Shown here piece by piece: positions 9,116 through 16,973 of a stretch of 42,027 nt of DNA (its first letter is position 1; each line of letters starts with the position of its first letter). Source of the DNA: an uncultured Ectothiorhodospiraceae bacterium (GTDB lineage: Bacteria; Pseudomonadota; Gammaproteobacteria; Nitrococcales; Nitrococcaceae); assembly GCA_913055565.1 (NCBI GenBank), contig CAJXKP010000022.1, positions 1 through 42,027 of the forward strand. Reading direction: 5' to 3'. Position numbers and translations under genes: made by a program. The notes under the pieces are model-generated. The model saw only the letters and a program-made list of their open reading frames with translations. It was not told the origin of the DNA and searched no databases.

Positions 9116-10618
9116 ATGACGTCAGCACTGCAGGCGATTGAGTCCGGGGTTCGGGTGCCGGGCAGCGATTCGGGTGGCTCGCGAGGGGGGTCGAGTAGTC
9201 GGCCAACGGGCCGTGATGCCCTGCATGTCGCGGGTTCAATGGGCAACAGGGCAGACAGTAACGGCAGCTCGTCGCGTGGTGACGACTCGGCGGATTCGTT
9301 CGCCGATCTCGTGCGAGGTATCACATCGGAGTCCAGCTCGGGCCGCCAGGATGGCAGGGCGCTGCCGGCATCCGGCAGTGATTTGCCGGGCCAGGCTGCC
9401 TCCGACCTGGCCGGGGCAGCCGACCTGGCGTCGCTATCTGAATCGCAAGCGCAGGAGCTATTGGCGAATCTGCGCGACAAGCTCGCTGAGGGGGGCGAGG
9501 GCGCTGATCTGCTGGCGGCACTGGAGCAGGCGCTCAATGCCGAAGGGGGCGCGAGTGCTAAGGGGCTGATGGCGATGCTGGCTAAGGCCGTCGAGCTGGC
9601 GCCGGATGCCGCCGGCGCCATGCCCCAAGGCTCAGAGGGACAGGCTAGTGATGGTGACGCGAGCGCTGAGAGTAGCCAGCAATCCTTGGTGACCATCCTT
9701 GCCGAGGCGCTTACCGGTGGCGGTAGTGATCATAACGTAAGCGCTGAGGCTACACCGCTACAACGCCTGGTTAGCGGTCTCGAGCGATTAACGGGGGAGG
9801 CCGGCCGGCAAAGCGGCGGTGAGGGCAACCCGGCCCAACGGCTGCTGTCTGCGTTGGATCGGTTTACCGGGGAAGGCGCCAGTAACACGGGCAAGGCCAC
9901 GGCGTCCGGAGGCCAGGGTAGTAATCCTGGCGGTAGCGCAATGACGGAGGCACTGGAGCGTTTGCTCGCCCGTGCGGCGCAAGGCAGTGCCGGCAATGCT
10001 GGTGCCGCGGCGACGACCCAATCCGTTAGCGCCTCCAACATCCTTACGGGTGTGATGAGTGGTGGGGTGGGTGGATCCGCCGCGCGTAACGGCGACGCCC
10101 CGTCGGGCTCAACGCCAACGCTGGCGCAATCGATGGCGGGTTCTGGAGGAGCCCTATCGCAGGCCGGGTCGGGCACGCTGAGCTTCGCGGCCCTCGGGGC
10201 GAGCGGGCGCGGTGGGGGTGGCGAGCAGGCCCTGGCCAATCGCGTTATGTGGATGACGTCCAACAGCCTCGAGCAGGCGGATTTCAAAATGCACCCGCCG
10301 CAGCTCGGATCCGTGGGGGTTCGCCTGCGCTTCGAGAACGATCAGGCCAATCTGGTCTTCCAGGCCCCTAATGCCCAGGTCCGGGATGCCATCGAGCAGT
10401 CGCTGCCGCGGCTGCGTGATCAACTCGCCGAGCAGGGCATTACGCTCGGGGATGCCTCGGTCTCGGATGGCGAAACGGACTCGCAGGAGGCATCAGACCA
10501 ATCCGAACGAGGTGGCTCCCTCCCAGATAGCGTGGCTGCCGGTGCCGTTGAGCCGGCCGAAGGTCGGGGTGATGAGCCGACAACCGGCGCGCTAAGCCTG
10601 GTCGACACCTACGCCTAA
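9116..10618 (+). CDS. fliK: Flagellar hook-length control protein FliK
   Basis: FliK (500 residues) measures the hook and switches export specificity. The first ~370 residues are low-complexity, rich in Ser, Gly, Ala and Glu, as expected for a secreted ruler. Two imperfect repeats occur near residues 220-270 (PLQRLVSGLERLTGE and PAQRLLSALDRFTGE). The C-terminal ~90 residues are the conserved Flg_hook domain (FKMHPPQLGSVGVRLRFE, then VRDAIEQSLPRLRDQL), followed by an acidic tail. An ATG at 9104 is in frame but would leave a leader of only about 5 bases from the sigma-54 start. The 9116 ATG has GGAGGG just upstream and is preferred. Confidence 0.92.
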   Translation: MTSALQAIESGVRVPGSDSGGSRGGSSSRPTGRDALHVAGSMGNRADSNGSSSRGDDSADSFADLVRGITSESSSGRQDGRALPASGSDLPGQAASDLAGAADLASLSESQAQELLANLRDKLAEGGEGADLLAALEQALNAEGGASAKGLMAMLAKAVELAPDAAGAMPQGSEGQASDGDASAESSQQSLVTILAEALTGGGSDHNVSAEATPLQRLVSGLERLTGEAGRQSGGEGNPAQRLLSALDRFTGEGASNTGKATASGGQGSNPGGSAMTEALERLLARAAQGSAGNAGAAATTQSVSASNILTGVMSGGVGGSAARNGDAPSGSTPTLAQSMAGSGGALSQAGSGTLSFAALGASGRGGGGEQALANRVMWMTSNSLEQADFKMHPPQLGSVGVRLRFENDQANLVFQAPNAQVRDAIEQSLPRLRDQLAEQGITLGDASVSDGETDSQEASDQSERGGSLPDSVAAGAVEPAEGRGDEPTTGALSLVDTYA

Positions 10619-10703
10619 ATCCCGCCGCTACCAGCTGTCTTGCTAACTCGCTAGGGTCATGCCGGGGCGCCACAGCGCCGCTCCCGGCGCCGTCGTCGAT
10701 GAA

Positions 10704-10719
10704 TGGCACGCTAGTTGCA
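10704..10719 (+). promoter_or_regulatory. Perfect-consensus sigma-54 promoter of the fliL operon
   Basis: TGGCACGCTAGTTGCA matches the sigma-54 consensus TGGCACG-N4-TTGCA at every defined position. It lies in the fliK-fliL gap, with predicted transcription start near 10730, 30 bases before the fliL ATG. It should drive fliLMNOPQR-flhB and possibly the PilZ gene. Confidence 0.93.
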
Positions 10720-10759
10720 ACTTTTGTTGTGCCACTCGTTTCGCGACGGAATTCTGTCA

Positions 10760-11257
10760 ATGGCTGATACCAAGAAGATCTCGTTTATCCTCGCCGCCGT
10801 GCTGGGCGCCATCGTGCTCGTGGCCGCCAGCGTTGCCGCGACGATCGTCTTTTTCCCGTCAGAAACCGTCCAGCAGGCCGAGGGAGGCGAGGAGTCGGGT
10901 AATGGCGACACCGCTGCCGATGGCGCCGACAAGTCCAGCGGCGAGGCGCACTATCTGGCTGTTGAGATCCCGCCGGTCAATTTTGGGCCTGATGATCCCA
11001 AGCGCTTCCTGCAGCTGGAGTTCCAGCTGATGACGCATGACGAGAAGGTAAAGTCGGCAGTAGAGAAGCACATGCCGGCCGTGCGCAATGGCCTGATTCT
11101 CCTGTTGAGCGAGCAGAGCTCAAAAAAGCTAGCCACGCGCCAAGGCAAGCAGGGCCTTCGAGAGTCGATGCGCAAGCGGATCGAGTCCGTGCTGGACGAT
11201 AAGAACGCGAAGGCATCGATCAAAGAGATCTATCTCACCCGCATGGTGATGCAGTAG
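10760..11257 (+). CDS. fliL: Flagellar basal body-associated protein FliL
   Basis: FliL (165 residues) is a single-pass inner-membrane protein that surrounds the stators and supports torque. A membrane segment at about 7-30 (ISFILAAVLGAIVLVAAS) is followed by an acidic linker and the periplasmic FliL domain (YLAVEIPPVNF, KRFLQLEFQLMT, IKEIYLTRMVMQ). A TTG further upstream (10715) would add 15 residues but lies inside the sigma-54 promoter, so it is not the start. The ATG at 10760 has only a weak purine run (GACGGA) upstream. It is the first gene of its transcription unit. Confidence 0.94.
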   Translation: MADTKKISFILAAVLGAIVLVAASVAATIVFFPSETVQQAEGGEESGNGDTAADGADKSSGEAHYLAVEIPPVNFGPDDPKRFLQLEFQLMTHDEKVKSAVEKHMPAVRNGLILLLSEQSSKKLATRQGKQGLRESMRKRIESVLDDKNAKASIKEIYLTRMVMQ

Positions 11258-11263
11258 GCGCTT

Positions 11264-12247
11264 ATGGCGGATGATGATGTTCTATCGAGTGACGAGCTGG
11301 AGGCGCTTTCCCAGGGCGCAGCGCCCGCGAGCGGCGGTTCTGAGACTGAGGGCAGGCCGGTGGATCTGGCGTCGCTGGAGCGCCGCGTCCCGCTGCCCCT
11401 GCCGGGCCTCGACGCCGTACTGGAGCAATTCGCAACGGACTTGGCCCGCCGTCTAGGAATGCTACTAGGCGCGCCGGTGGAGGCCCGGCCGCAGGGGCTT
11501 CGCGCCCTTTCGTGCGAGGACTACGCCAATGGCCTGGCTATCCCTAGCCATATAACGCCGCTCGCCTTGGACGGCCAACTCCAGGGTCACGCCGTTCTGG
11601 TGTTGAGCGCCGGTCTGGTCGATCAGCTGGTGAGCCGCCGTTTCGGTGGCGGGTCATCGAGCCGCCGTGGCGAAGCCCAGAATCGCAGCCTCAGCCCGGC
11701 CGAGAGCCGTCTGGGTGAGCAGGTCGCGCGCGATCTAGCGGCCGGTCTCGCCGAGTCCCTACGACCGCTAGCTGCCGTTGAGGTTCGGCCGGGCGATGTC
11801 GTTGGTAATCAGCGCTTGGTGGGATCCTTCGCCGGCTCGCGCGAGCCGCTAGTCACATCGGCCTTCGAACTGAGTTGCGACGACCAAACGAGCCGCGTCG
11901 AGTTGGCGATCCCGTATAGCCTCCTGCGGCCGCTGGAAGCGACCTTGCGCGCGGGCCTACCGGATCGGCCGGAGGAAGACGCCCCGAAGCAATACGATCT
12001 CAACACGCACGGTGCCTCGGACGTCGAGCTCGAGCTCGCGGTTTGCCTTACGGGGCAGGGACTGACACTTGCCGAGGTAAGCGCGCTCCAAGTGGGTGAT
12101 GTGCTGCGCATCGATCCGCCCGAACAGGCACGACTCGTCGCCGACGGTGTGACGCTGGCGGAAGGGGCCTTCGGTGTCGTCGGCGATTTTAATGCTATCC
12201 GCATTGATCGCACGCATCTGGGAAAGCGGCAACGACAGCGCCGGTAA
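11264..12247 (+). CDS. fliM: Flagellar motor switch protein FliM
   Basis: FliM (327 residues) forms the C-ring wall and receives phospho-CheY. The N-terminal CheY-binding peptide is present (LSSDELEAL, residues 7-15). The middle CheC-like domain follows (residues about 45-220, with RRFGGG and the LSPAESRLGEQ motif), and a C-terminal SpoA domain (about 245-320, LELAVCLTGQGLTLAEVSAL) stacks with FliN. It starts six bases after fliL stops. It is more diverged in the middle domain than typical FliM, but the gene order is decisive. Confidence 0.93.
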   Translation: MADDDVLSSDELEALSQGAAPASGGSETEGRPVDLASLERRVPLPLPGLDAVLEQFATDLARRLGMLLGAPVEARPQGLRALSCEDYANGLAIPSHITPLALDGQLQGHAVLVLSAGLVDQLVSRRFGGGSSSRRGEAQNRSLSPAESRLGEQVARDLAAGLAESLRPLAAVEVRPGDVVGNQRLVGSFAGSREPLVTSAFELSCDDQTSRVELAIPYSLLRPLEATLRAGLPDRPEEDAPKQYDLNTHGASDVELELAVCLTGQGLTLAEVSALQVGDVLRIDPPEQARLVADGVTLAEGAFGVVGDFNAIRIDRTHLGKRQRQRR

Positions 12248-12310
12248 CGTAGACCGGGGAGCCGTCCGCGATGACGCGCGGTGCGGCTGGCTAACTCGCG
12301 GAGGAGATTC

Positions 12311-12682
12311 ATGGCGGAAGAAGACGAGCCAACCGGCAATACCGATGCAGGGACCGAATCGGGCACGACGGGCTACGCACCGGCCGAATTCGAGCGAAGC
12401 ACCCAGCGTCCGGACGCCGGGCACCAAAGCGGTGGCTTCGACGCCATTATGGATATCCCGGTGGAGATCTCGGTCGAGATCGGGCGCACGCGCATGCCCA
12501 TCTCGGAACTTATCCGGCTTACTCCCGGTTCCGTGGTCGAGCTTGAGCGTCTAGCCGGCGAGCCCTTGGATGTGCTTGCCAATGGTCGCCTGGTAGGCCG
12601 GGGTGAGGTGGTCGTCATGAACGATCGCTACGGCATGCGGTTAACCGAGGTCGTCGGCTCCGGCAGCGAAGATAACTCCTGA
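12311..12682 (+). CDS. fliN: Flagellar motor switch protein FliN
   Basis: FliN (123 residues) forms the lower C ring and docks FliH. The N-terminal ~45 residues are a disordered acidic linker. Residues about 48-118 are the SpoA domain (IPVEISVEIGRTRMPISEL, LTPGSVVELERLAGEPLDV, ANGRLVGRGEVVVMNDRYG). The ATG at 12311 has GAGGAG just upstream. A longer in-frame start at 12281 lacks such a site. A 63-base gap separates it from fliM. Confidence 0.95.
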   Translation: MAEEDEPTGNTDAGTESGTTGYAPAEFERSTQRPDAGHQSGGFDAIMDIPVEISVEIGRTRMPISELIRLTPGSVVELERLAGEPLDVLANGRLVGRGEVVVMNDRYGMRLTEVVGSGSEDNS

Positions 12683-13116
12683 TGGGACGCCTCAGCCGCC
12701 ATCTTGGGATCAGTACGCTGGCCTGGGCCCCGCTGTCGGCGATGGCGGGCGCCGATGCGGGCGGTGGCGCCGCGGTCGTTAGCGGCGGCGACGTCCTGCG
12801 GATGGTACTGACGCTGGGGTTGGTGCTCGCCGCGATACTCCTGTTGGCCTGGCTGCTGCGTCGAGCCGGAGGTATCGGCGGCGCAGCGCCGGGTATGCGG
12901 GTGCTTGGGAGCCTGTCAGTGGGGCAGCGCGAGCGCGTGGTGCTCGTGGATGTCGGGGGCCGTCAGATCCTGGTGGGCGTGGCGCCCGGCAACGTTCGCC
13001 TATTAGAGAGCTTTAGTGAGGCCGTTGTTGACAGTGACCCGGGCGCGGCCGTCGGCGGCGATTTCGCGGCGCGGCTTCGTACCGCGTTAGCCGGGCAAGG
13101 GGGGAAGGCCCGATGA
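12682..13116 (+). CDS. fliO: Flagellar export gate assembly protein FliO
   Basis: FliO (144 residues) helps assemble the FliP ring of the export gate. It has a Gly/Ala-rich N-terminus, one membrane segment at about 32-52 (VLRMVLTLGLVLAAILLLAWLL) and a cytoplasmic domain with the family signature RVLGSLSVGQRERVVLVDV and ILVGVAPGNVRLL. The start overlaps the fliN stop (TGATG) and the end overlaps fliP (ATGA), so it is tightly coupled in the operon. Confidence 0.92.
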   Translation: MGRLSRHLGISTLAWAPLSAMAGADAGGGAAVVSGGDVLRMVLTLGLVLAAILLLAWLLRRAGGIGGAAPGMRVLGSLSVGQRERVVLVDVGGRQILVGVAPGNVRLLESFSEAVVDSDPGAAVGGDFAARLRTALAGQGGKAR

Positions 13117-13856
13117 TGCGCGTCTGGCTACTCGTTGTCTTGCTGCTACTGGGCTGCAGCGATGCCGCCGCGCAGGCGGATATTCCGCTACTGACTAGTG
13201 ACTCGGATGGTGAGGGGGGTCAGACATTCTCGGCTAAGCTTGAATTGGTGGCCGTGCTCACCCTCTTGTCGATCTTGCCCGCGCTTTTCATGACCATGAC
13301 CGCCTTTACCCGCATCATCGTGGTATTGGGGTTGCTTCGGCAGGGGATAGGCACACAGCAGACACCGTCGAATCAGATCCTGATCGGGCTGGCGTTCTTC
13401 CTGACGGTTTTCGTCATGTCGCCCGTGATCTCCAAGTCCTACGAGCAGGGCGTACAGCCCTATATGGCCGAGGAGATGGCGACCACGGAGGCCGTCTCGG
13501 CGGCGGCGCAGCCTTTCCGCCAATTCATGCTTGCCCAGGTTCGGAGCAAAGACCTCATGCTCTTCGCCCGTTTGGGTGGCCATGAGGGCTTTGAGTCTCG
13601 CTCCGATATCCCGTTCTCGGTGCTCATGCCGGCCTTCGCGACGAGTGAGCTCAAGACCGCTTTCCAGATCGGTTTTTTGATACTGATCCCGTTTTTGATC
13701 ATTGATCTGGTGGTGTCGGCAGTCCTGATGTCGATGGGCATGGTCATGCTGTCGCCGCTCATCATCTCGCTGCCGTTCAAGCTGATGCTGTTTGTTCTCG
13801 TCGATGGCTGGTCACTGATCATGGGGACGTTGGCGCGTAGTTTTCAGGCGGTGTGA
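13113..13856 (+). CDS. fliP: Flagellar export gate protein FliP
   Basis: FliP (247 residues) is the main ring subunit of the export gate. It begins with a cleavable signal peptide (MRVWLLVVLLLLGC...AAAQA), followed by membrane segments and the conserved blocks LTLLSILPALFMTMTAFTRI, VLGLLRQGIGTQQTPSNQI and GFLILIPFLIIDLVVSAVL. The C-terminus MVMLSPLIISLPFKLMLFVL is typical of the family. It overlaps fliO by four bases. Confidence 0.97.
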   Translation: MMRVWLLVVLLLLGCSDAAAQADIPLLTSDSDGEGGQTFSAKLELVAVLTLLSILPALFMTMTAFTRIIVVLGLLRQGIGTQQTPSNQILIGLAFFLTVFVMSPVISKSYEQGVQPYMAEEMATTEAVSAAAQPFRQFMLAQVRSKDLMLFARLGGHEGFESRSDIPFSVLMPAFATSELKTAFQIGFLILIPFLIIDLVVSAVLMSMGMVMLSPLIISLPFKLMLFVLVDGWSLIMGTLARSFQAV

Positions 13857-13885
13857 TGGGCACCACGCTGCTCAGGAGGACGCTC

Positions 13886-14155
13886 ATGTCGGAGAGTGAG
13901 GTAATGGGTGTGGCCGCGGAGGCCATGCGAGTGATTACGCTGCTGTCGGCGCCGATGCTGCTAGCAGCGCTCGGGCTGGGGCTCGCCATTGGGATGCTCC
14001 AGGCCGCCACGCAGATCCAGGAGATGACGCTGTCATTTATCCCCAAGCTGCTGGGGATCCTCGTTGCCATTCTGCTCACAGGGCCTTGGATGATCCGGCT
14101 AATCGTCGATTACACCGAGCGGCTCTATCAGCAGATCCCCGCCATGGTCGGGTAA
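13886..14155 (+). CDS. fliQ: Flagellar export gate protein FliQ
   Basis: FliQ (89 residues) wraps the FliP/FliR gate. It has two hydrophobic hairpins and the signature LQAATQIQEMTLSFIPKLL. The frame allows starts at 13853-13856 overlapping fliP, but the ATG at 13886 has an AGGAGG six bases upstream and gives exactly the family length of 89 residues, so it is chosen. The 29-base gap after fliP is thus real. Confidence 0.95.
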   Translation: MSESEVMGVAAEAMRVITLLSAPMLLAALGLGLAIGMLQAATQIQEMTLSFIPKLLGILVAILLTGPWMIRLIVDYTERLYQQIPAMVG

Positions 14156-14159
14156 CGAA

Positions 14160-14933
14160 GTGCCCCTAGCGACGGGCGAGGTGCTAGAGGCGGCACGCGG
14201 GGTTATATGGGCACTGCCGCGCATTGGGGCTATGTTGTTGGCGGTGCCCATCTTCGGCAGCCAAACCATGCCGACGACGATTCGCTCGTTGGTGACGTTG
14301 ACCCTGGCGGTATTCGTCGCATCGTTTACGCCCACGACGGCGGAGCTCGACCCGCTGAGCGTCGTTGGTTTGGTGACGGTGGTCCACGAGGTCCTTGTTG
14401 GGATTGCGATGGGATTCGCGTTACAGCTAGTGATGAGTGCGTTCGCCCAGGCGGGCGAATCGATTGCGCTGGCGATGGGCCTGGGCTTCGCCTCCATGGT
14501 GGATCCGCAGAACGGACTACGCGTGCCGGTGATATCGCAGTATTATGTGATCATCATCACATTGTTGTTCCTGACATTCGACGCCCATCTCATCGCATTA
14601 GAGGTGCTCGTGGACTCATTTCGCACTCTGCCGGTGGGTGCGGGCCTGGCGCCCGAGGCGGCGATGCGTATTGCTCAATGGGGCAGCCACATGTTCCTCG
14701 GCGCCGTCATCATCTCGCTGCCGATCGTCGCCAGCCAGCTCATGATCTACCTAGCGCTGGGGGTTATCACGCGTGCGGCACCCCAACTCAATATCTTCGC
14801 CGTCGGTTTCCCCATGCTGATCCTGGCCGGGTTCATCATGATGTGGCTAACGCTGCCCGGCATACCCGGCCTATTCGAGGGTCTGCTGGAGGACGGCGTC
14901 GCCCTGATGCGCGACACGGTACGAGGTAACTAG
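14160..14933 (+). CDS. fliR: Flagellar export gate protein FliR
   Basis: FliR (257 residues) completes the FliPQR gate. It has about six hydrophobic segments and family motifs (RIGAMLLAVPIFGSQTMPT, LVGIAMGFALQLVMSAFAQ, FASMVDPQNGLRVPVISQ, LNIFAVGFPMLILAGF). It begins with GTG four bases after the fliQ stop, and the ribosome site is poor, suggesting translational coupling. A 240-residue open frame in another phase covers most of this gene and is a shadow. Confidence 0.95.
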   Translation: MPLATGEVLEAARGVIWALPRIGAMLLAVPIFGSQTMPTTIRSLVTLTLAVFVASFTPTTAELDPLSVVGLVTVVHEVLVGIAMGFALQLVMSAFAQAGESIALAMGLGFASMVDPQNGLRVPVISQYYVIIITLLFLTFDAHLIALEVLVDSFRTLPVGAGLAPEAAMRIAQWGSHMFLGAVIISLPIVASQLMIYLALGVITRAAPQLNIFAVGFPMLILAGFIMMWLTLPGIPGLFEGLLEDGVALMRDTVRGN

Positions 14934-14935
14934 CT

Positions 14936-16093
14936 ATGGCGGAGGGACAGGACGACGCCCAGGAAAAGACCGAAGACCCCACGCCACGACGGCGCGAGCA
15001 GGCGCGCGAGAAGGGTCAAGTCCCGCGGTCGCGGGAGCTCAACACGGCCGTCCTCATGCTGGCGACGGGGGGCTACGTGGTGCTCCTCGGCGGCAACATC
15101 GTCGATGGGCTTGCCGATACGGCGAGGACGCAATTCGATTTGTCAGCCCAAGCGGCGCGTGGCGATGCTTCGGTCATGATACAGCACCTAAGCCGGTCGA
15201 TTTTCGGCGCCTTAAGCGCCCTGGCACCGTTCCTGCTGGTCAGCTATGTGGTGGCCGCAGTCAGCCCCATGCTCTTGGGAGGGTGGTCATTCAATCTTGG
15301 GTCGGCGGCTCCGAAGCTGGATAAGATAAGCCCGGTTAAGGGGCTCCAGCGGGTCTTCGGTACCCAGGGTCTGATGGAGTTTGTGAAGGCGTTTGCCAAG
15401 TTCGTCCTTCTTTCGGCTGGGGCCGTATTGCTTATCTGGTCGCGGTTGGGCGAGCTTACGGCCTTGGGCCGCGAGCCGGGCACGCAAGCCATAGCGCATG
15501 CGGGCACGATACTGGGTGAGGGCTTTCTGTTGATGTCGCTGGGCCTATTACTCATTGCTGCCATCGACGTGCCGTTCCAAATCTTTCAGCACACCAAGAG
15601 CCTGCGCATGACCCATCAGGAGGTGCGCGACGAGAGCAAGGAAACGGAGGGCCGGCCCGAGGTGCGTGGGGAGATCAAAAGGCGTCAGCAGGAGATGGCC
15701 CAGGGCCGCATGATGCAGGACGTCCCGGAGGCCGATGTGGTGGTCACCAATCCCACGCATTACGCGGTAGCCCTAAGCTATTCGGGCGATATGCGCGCGC
15801 CTAAAGTGGTGGCCAAGGGCCAGGATCGAGTGGCCCTTAGGATTCGTGAGTTGGCGGGGGATCACGGTGTTCCCTTGTTCGAGGAGCCCACGCTGGCGCG
15901 TATGCTCCATGACACAACGGAGCTGGGTAAGGAGATACCGGCGCGGCTCTACGTGGCGGTGGCGCAGGTGCTCGCCTATGTCTACCGCCTCGATACCGCC
16001 CGTCGTGAGGGGCGTAGCGATCCGGAACCGCCCGCGGATCTTGATATGCCGCCATGGGAGGACGAGGCACCGCGACATCCTGCGCGACCTTGA
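14936..16093 (+). CDS. flhB: Flagellar export switch protein FlhB
   Basis: FlhB (385 residues) controls the change from rod/hook to filament export through self-cleavage. The N-terminal signature EKTEDPTPRRREQAREKGQV, four membrane segments and the autocleavage NPTH at 272-275 (VVVTNPTHYAVAL) are present. It begins just after fliR. The C-terminal tail beyond about 355 is a short acidic/Pro-rich extension. In Pseudomonas flhA follows flhB; here a PilZ gene follows, and flhA must be elsewhere. Confidence 0.97.
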   Translation: MAEGQDDAQEKTEDPTPRRREQAREKGQVPRSRELNTAVLMLATGGYVVLLGGNIVDGLADTARTQFDLSAQAARGDASVMIQHLSRSIFGALSALAPFLLVSYVVAAVSPMLLGGWSFNLGSAAPKLDKISPVKGLQRVFGTQGLMEFVKAFAKFVLLSAGAVLLIWSRLGELTALGREPGTQAIAHAGTILGEGFLLMSLGLLLIAAIDVPFQIFQHTKSLRMTHQEVRDESKETEGRPEVRGEIKRRQQEMAQGRMMQDVPEADVVVTNPTHYAVALSYSGDMRAPKVVAKGQDRVALRIRELAGDHGVPLFEEPTLARMLHDTTELGKEIPARLYVAVAQVLAYVYRLDTARREGRSDPEPPADLDMPPWEDEAPRHPARP

Positions 16094-16132
16094 GGCGTCT
16101 AAAGCCAAGAACCCAATTCGGAGTAACCGTTA

Positions 16133-16918
16133 ATGGCGGCTGATAAACAGCCACAGGGCCGCGGTGAGGGGGATGACTCCGGGCGTCGAGACTCCCTGGC
16201 ACCGTATCGCCTGGCGGAGCGAGCGGCCGTGTTGCGACTACTTCGCCGCCTTTGCCGGACAACGGCCATCGTTACGGTGACGCCGGATGGTAGTGAGGAC
16301 GCCATAACAACGGCGATCGTCGAGGTTGATGCCAAGCGTGATCGATTGATCCTCGACTATGGGCCGGATAAGGCTGTTAATAAGAAGCTGCTGCAGGCGC
16401 GCGGTGCCACAGTCGTTGCTAATGACGAAGGCGTGCGCGTGGTATTCCAAATTAGCAACGTCAGTGACAACCGAAATGGCACGAACCCCGGCTTGGTAGC
16501 GCTCCTACCGCGATCAGTGGCCCGCATACAACGCCGGCGTTTTTATCGGCTGCCGCTACCTCGCAGCGGTGATTTCATATGCCGCATCGCACCGCCCGAT
16601 GGGTCCGAAAGGTGGCGTGCCTACACCATTGTCGATGTGAGCCTTGGGGGATTGGCGCTGCTGGAGCCGGACGCCGATGCCATAGAGCAATGGCCAGTTG
16701 GCCTCGTCATACGGGACGCCGTCTTTCACGCGGGCGACTATGGGGAGCTGCCCGTGACGTTCCAGGTGCTCAATCGCCGTTCGCACGGCGCCCATGATCG
16801 CCAGCTCGTCATAGGTTGTAGCTGGCGAGAGCTGACAAGTCCCGGCGCTGCCTGGCTGGAACGGCTGATACGTGATCAGGAGCGCCGCTACCTGGCCGCA
16901 CGAGGCCGCGGCGACTAG
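16133..16918 (+). CDS. YcgR-type PilZ c-di-GMP receptor (flagellar brake)
   Basis: This 261-residue protein has an N-terminal YcgR-like beta-barrel domain (about 30-130) and a C-terminal PilZ domain with both c-di-GMP ligating motifs: RxxxR at 135-139 (RRFYR) and DxSxxG at 168-173 (DVSLGG). YcgR proteins bind c-di-GMP and interact with FliG/FliM or MotA to slow or bias the motor. It sits 39 bases after flhB with a GGAG nine bases before ATG, on the same strand, so it probably belongs to the fliL operon. The four c-di-GMP enzyme-family genes nearby fit this role. The family call is firm; the motor brake role is inferred. Confidence 0.88.
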   Translation: MAADKQPQGRGEGDDSGRRDSLAPYRLAERAAVLRLLRRLCRTTAIVTVTPDGSEDAITTAIVEVDAKRDRLILDYGPDKAVNKKLLQARGATVVANDEGVRVVFQISNVSDNRNGTNPGLVALLPRSVARIQRRRFYRLPLPRSGDFICRIAPPDGSERWRAYTIVDVSLGGLALLEPDADAIEQWPVGLVIRDAVFHAGDYGELPVTFQVLNRRSHGAHDRQLVIGCSWRELTSPGAAWLERLIRDQERRYLAARGRGD

Positions 16919-16973
16919 CCGATGCTCGCCCCATCCCGGCAATTACTGCGCCTGCGGTTGGGTGTTCGCGAGG

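Noticed and set aside
10715-10759. Longer fliL N-terminus from TTG 10715
   Set aside because: The TTG is part of the -12 element of the sigma-54 promoter, and the added residues precede a normal FliL start.
14207-14929. 240-codon open frame overlapping fliR in another phase
   Set aside because: fliR is conserved along its full length; the overlapping frame shows only Arg/Gly/His-rich shadow composition and no family motifs.
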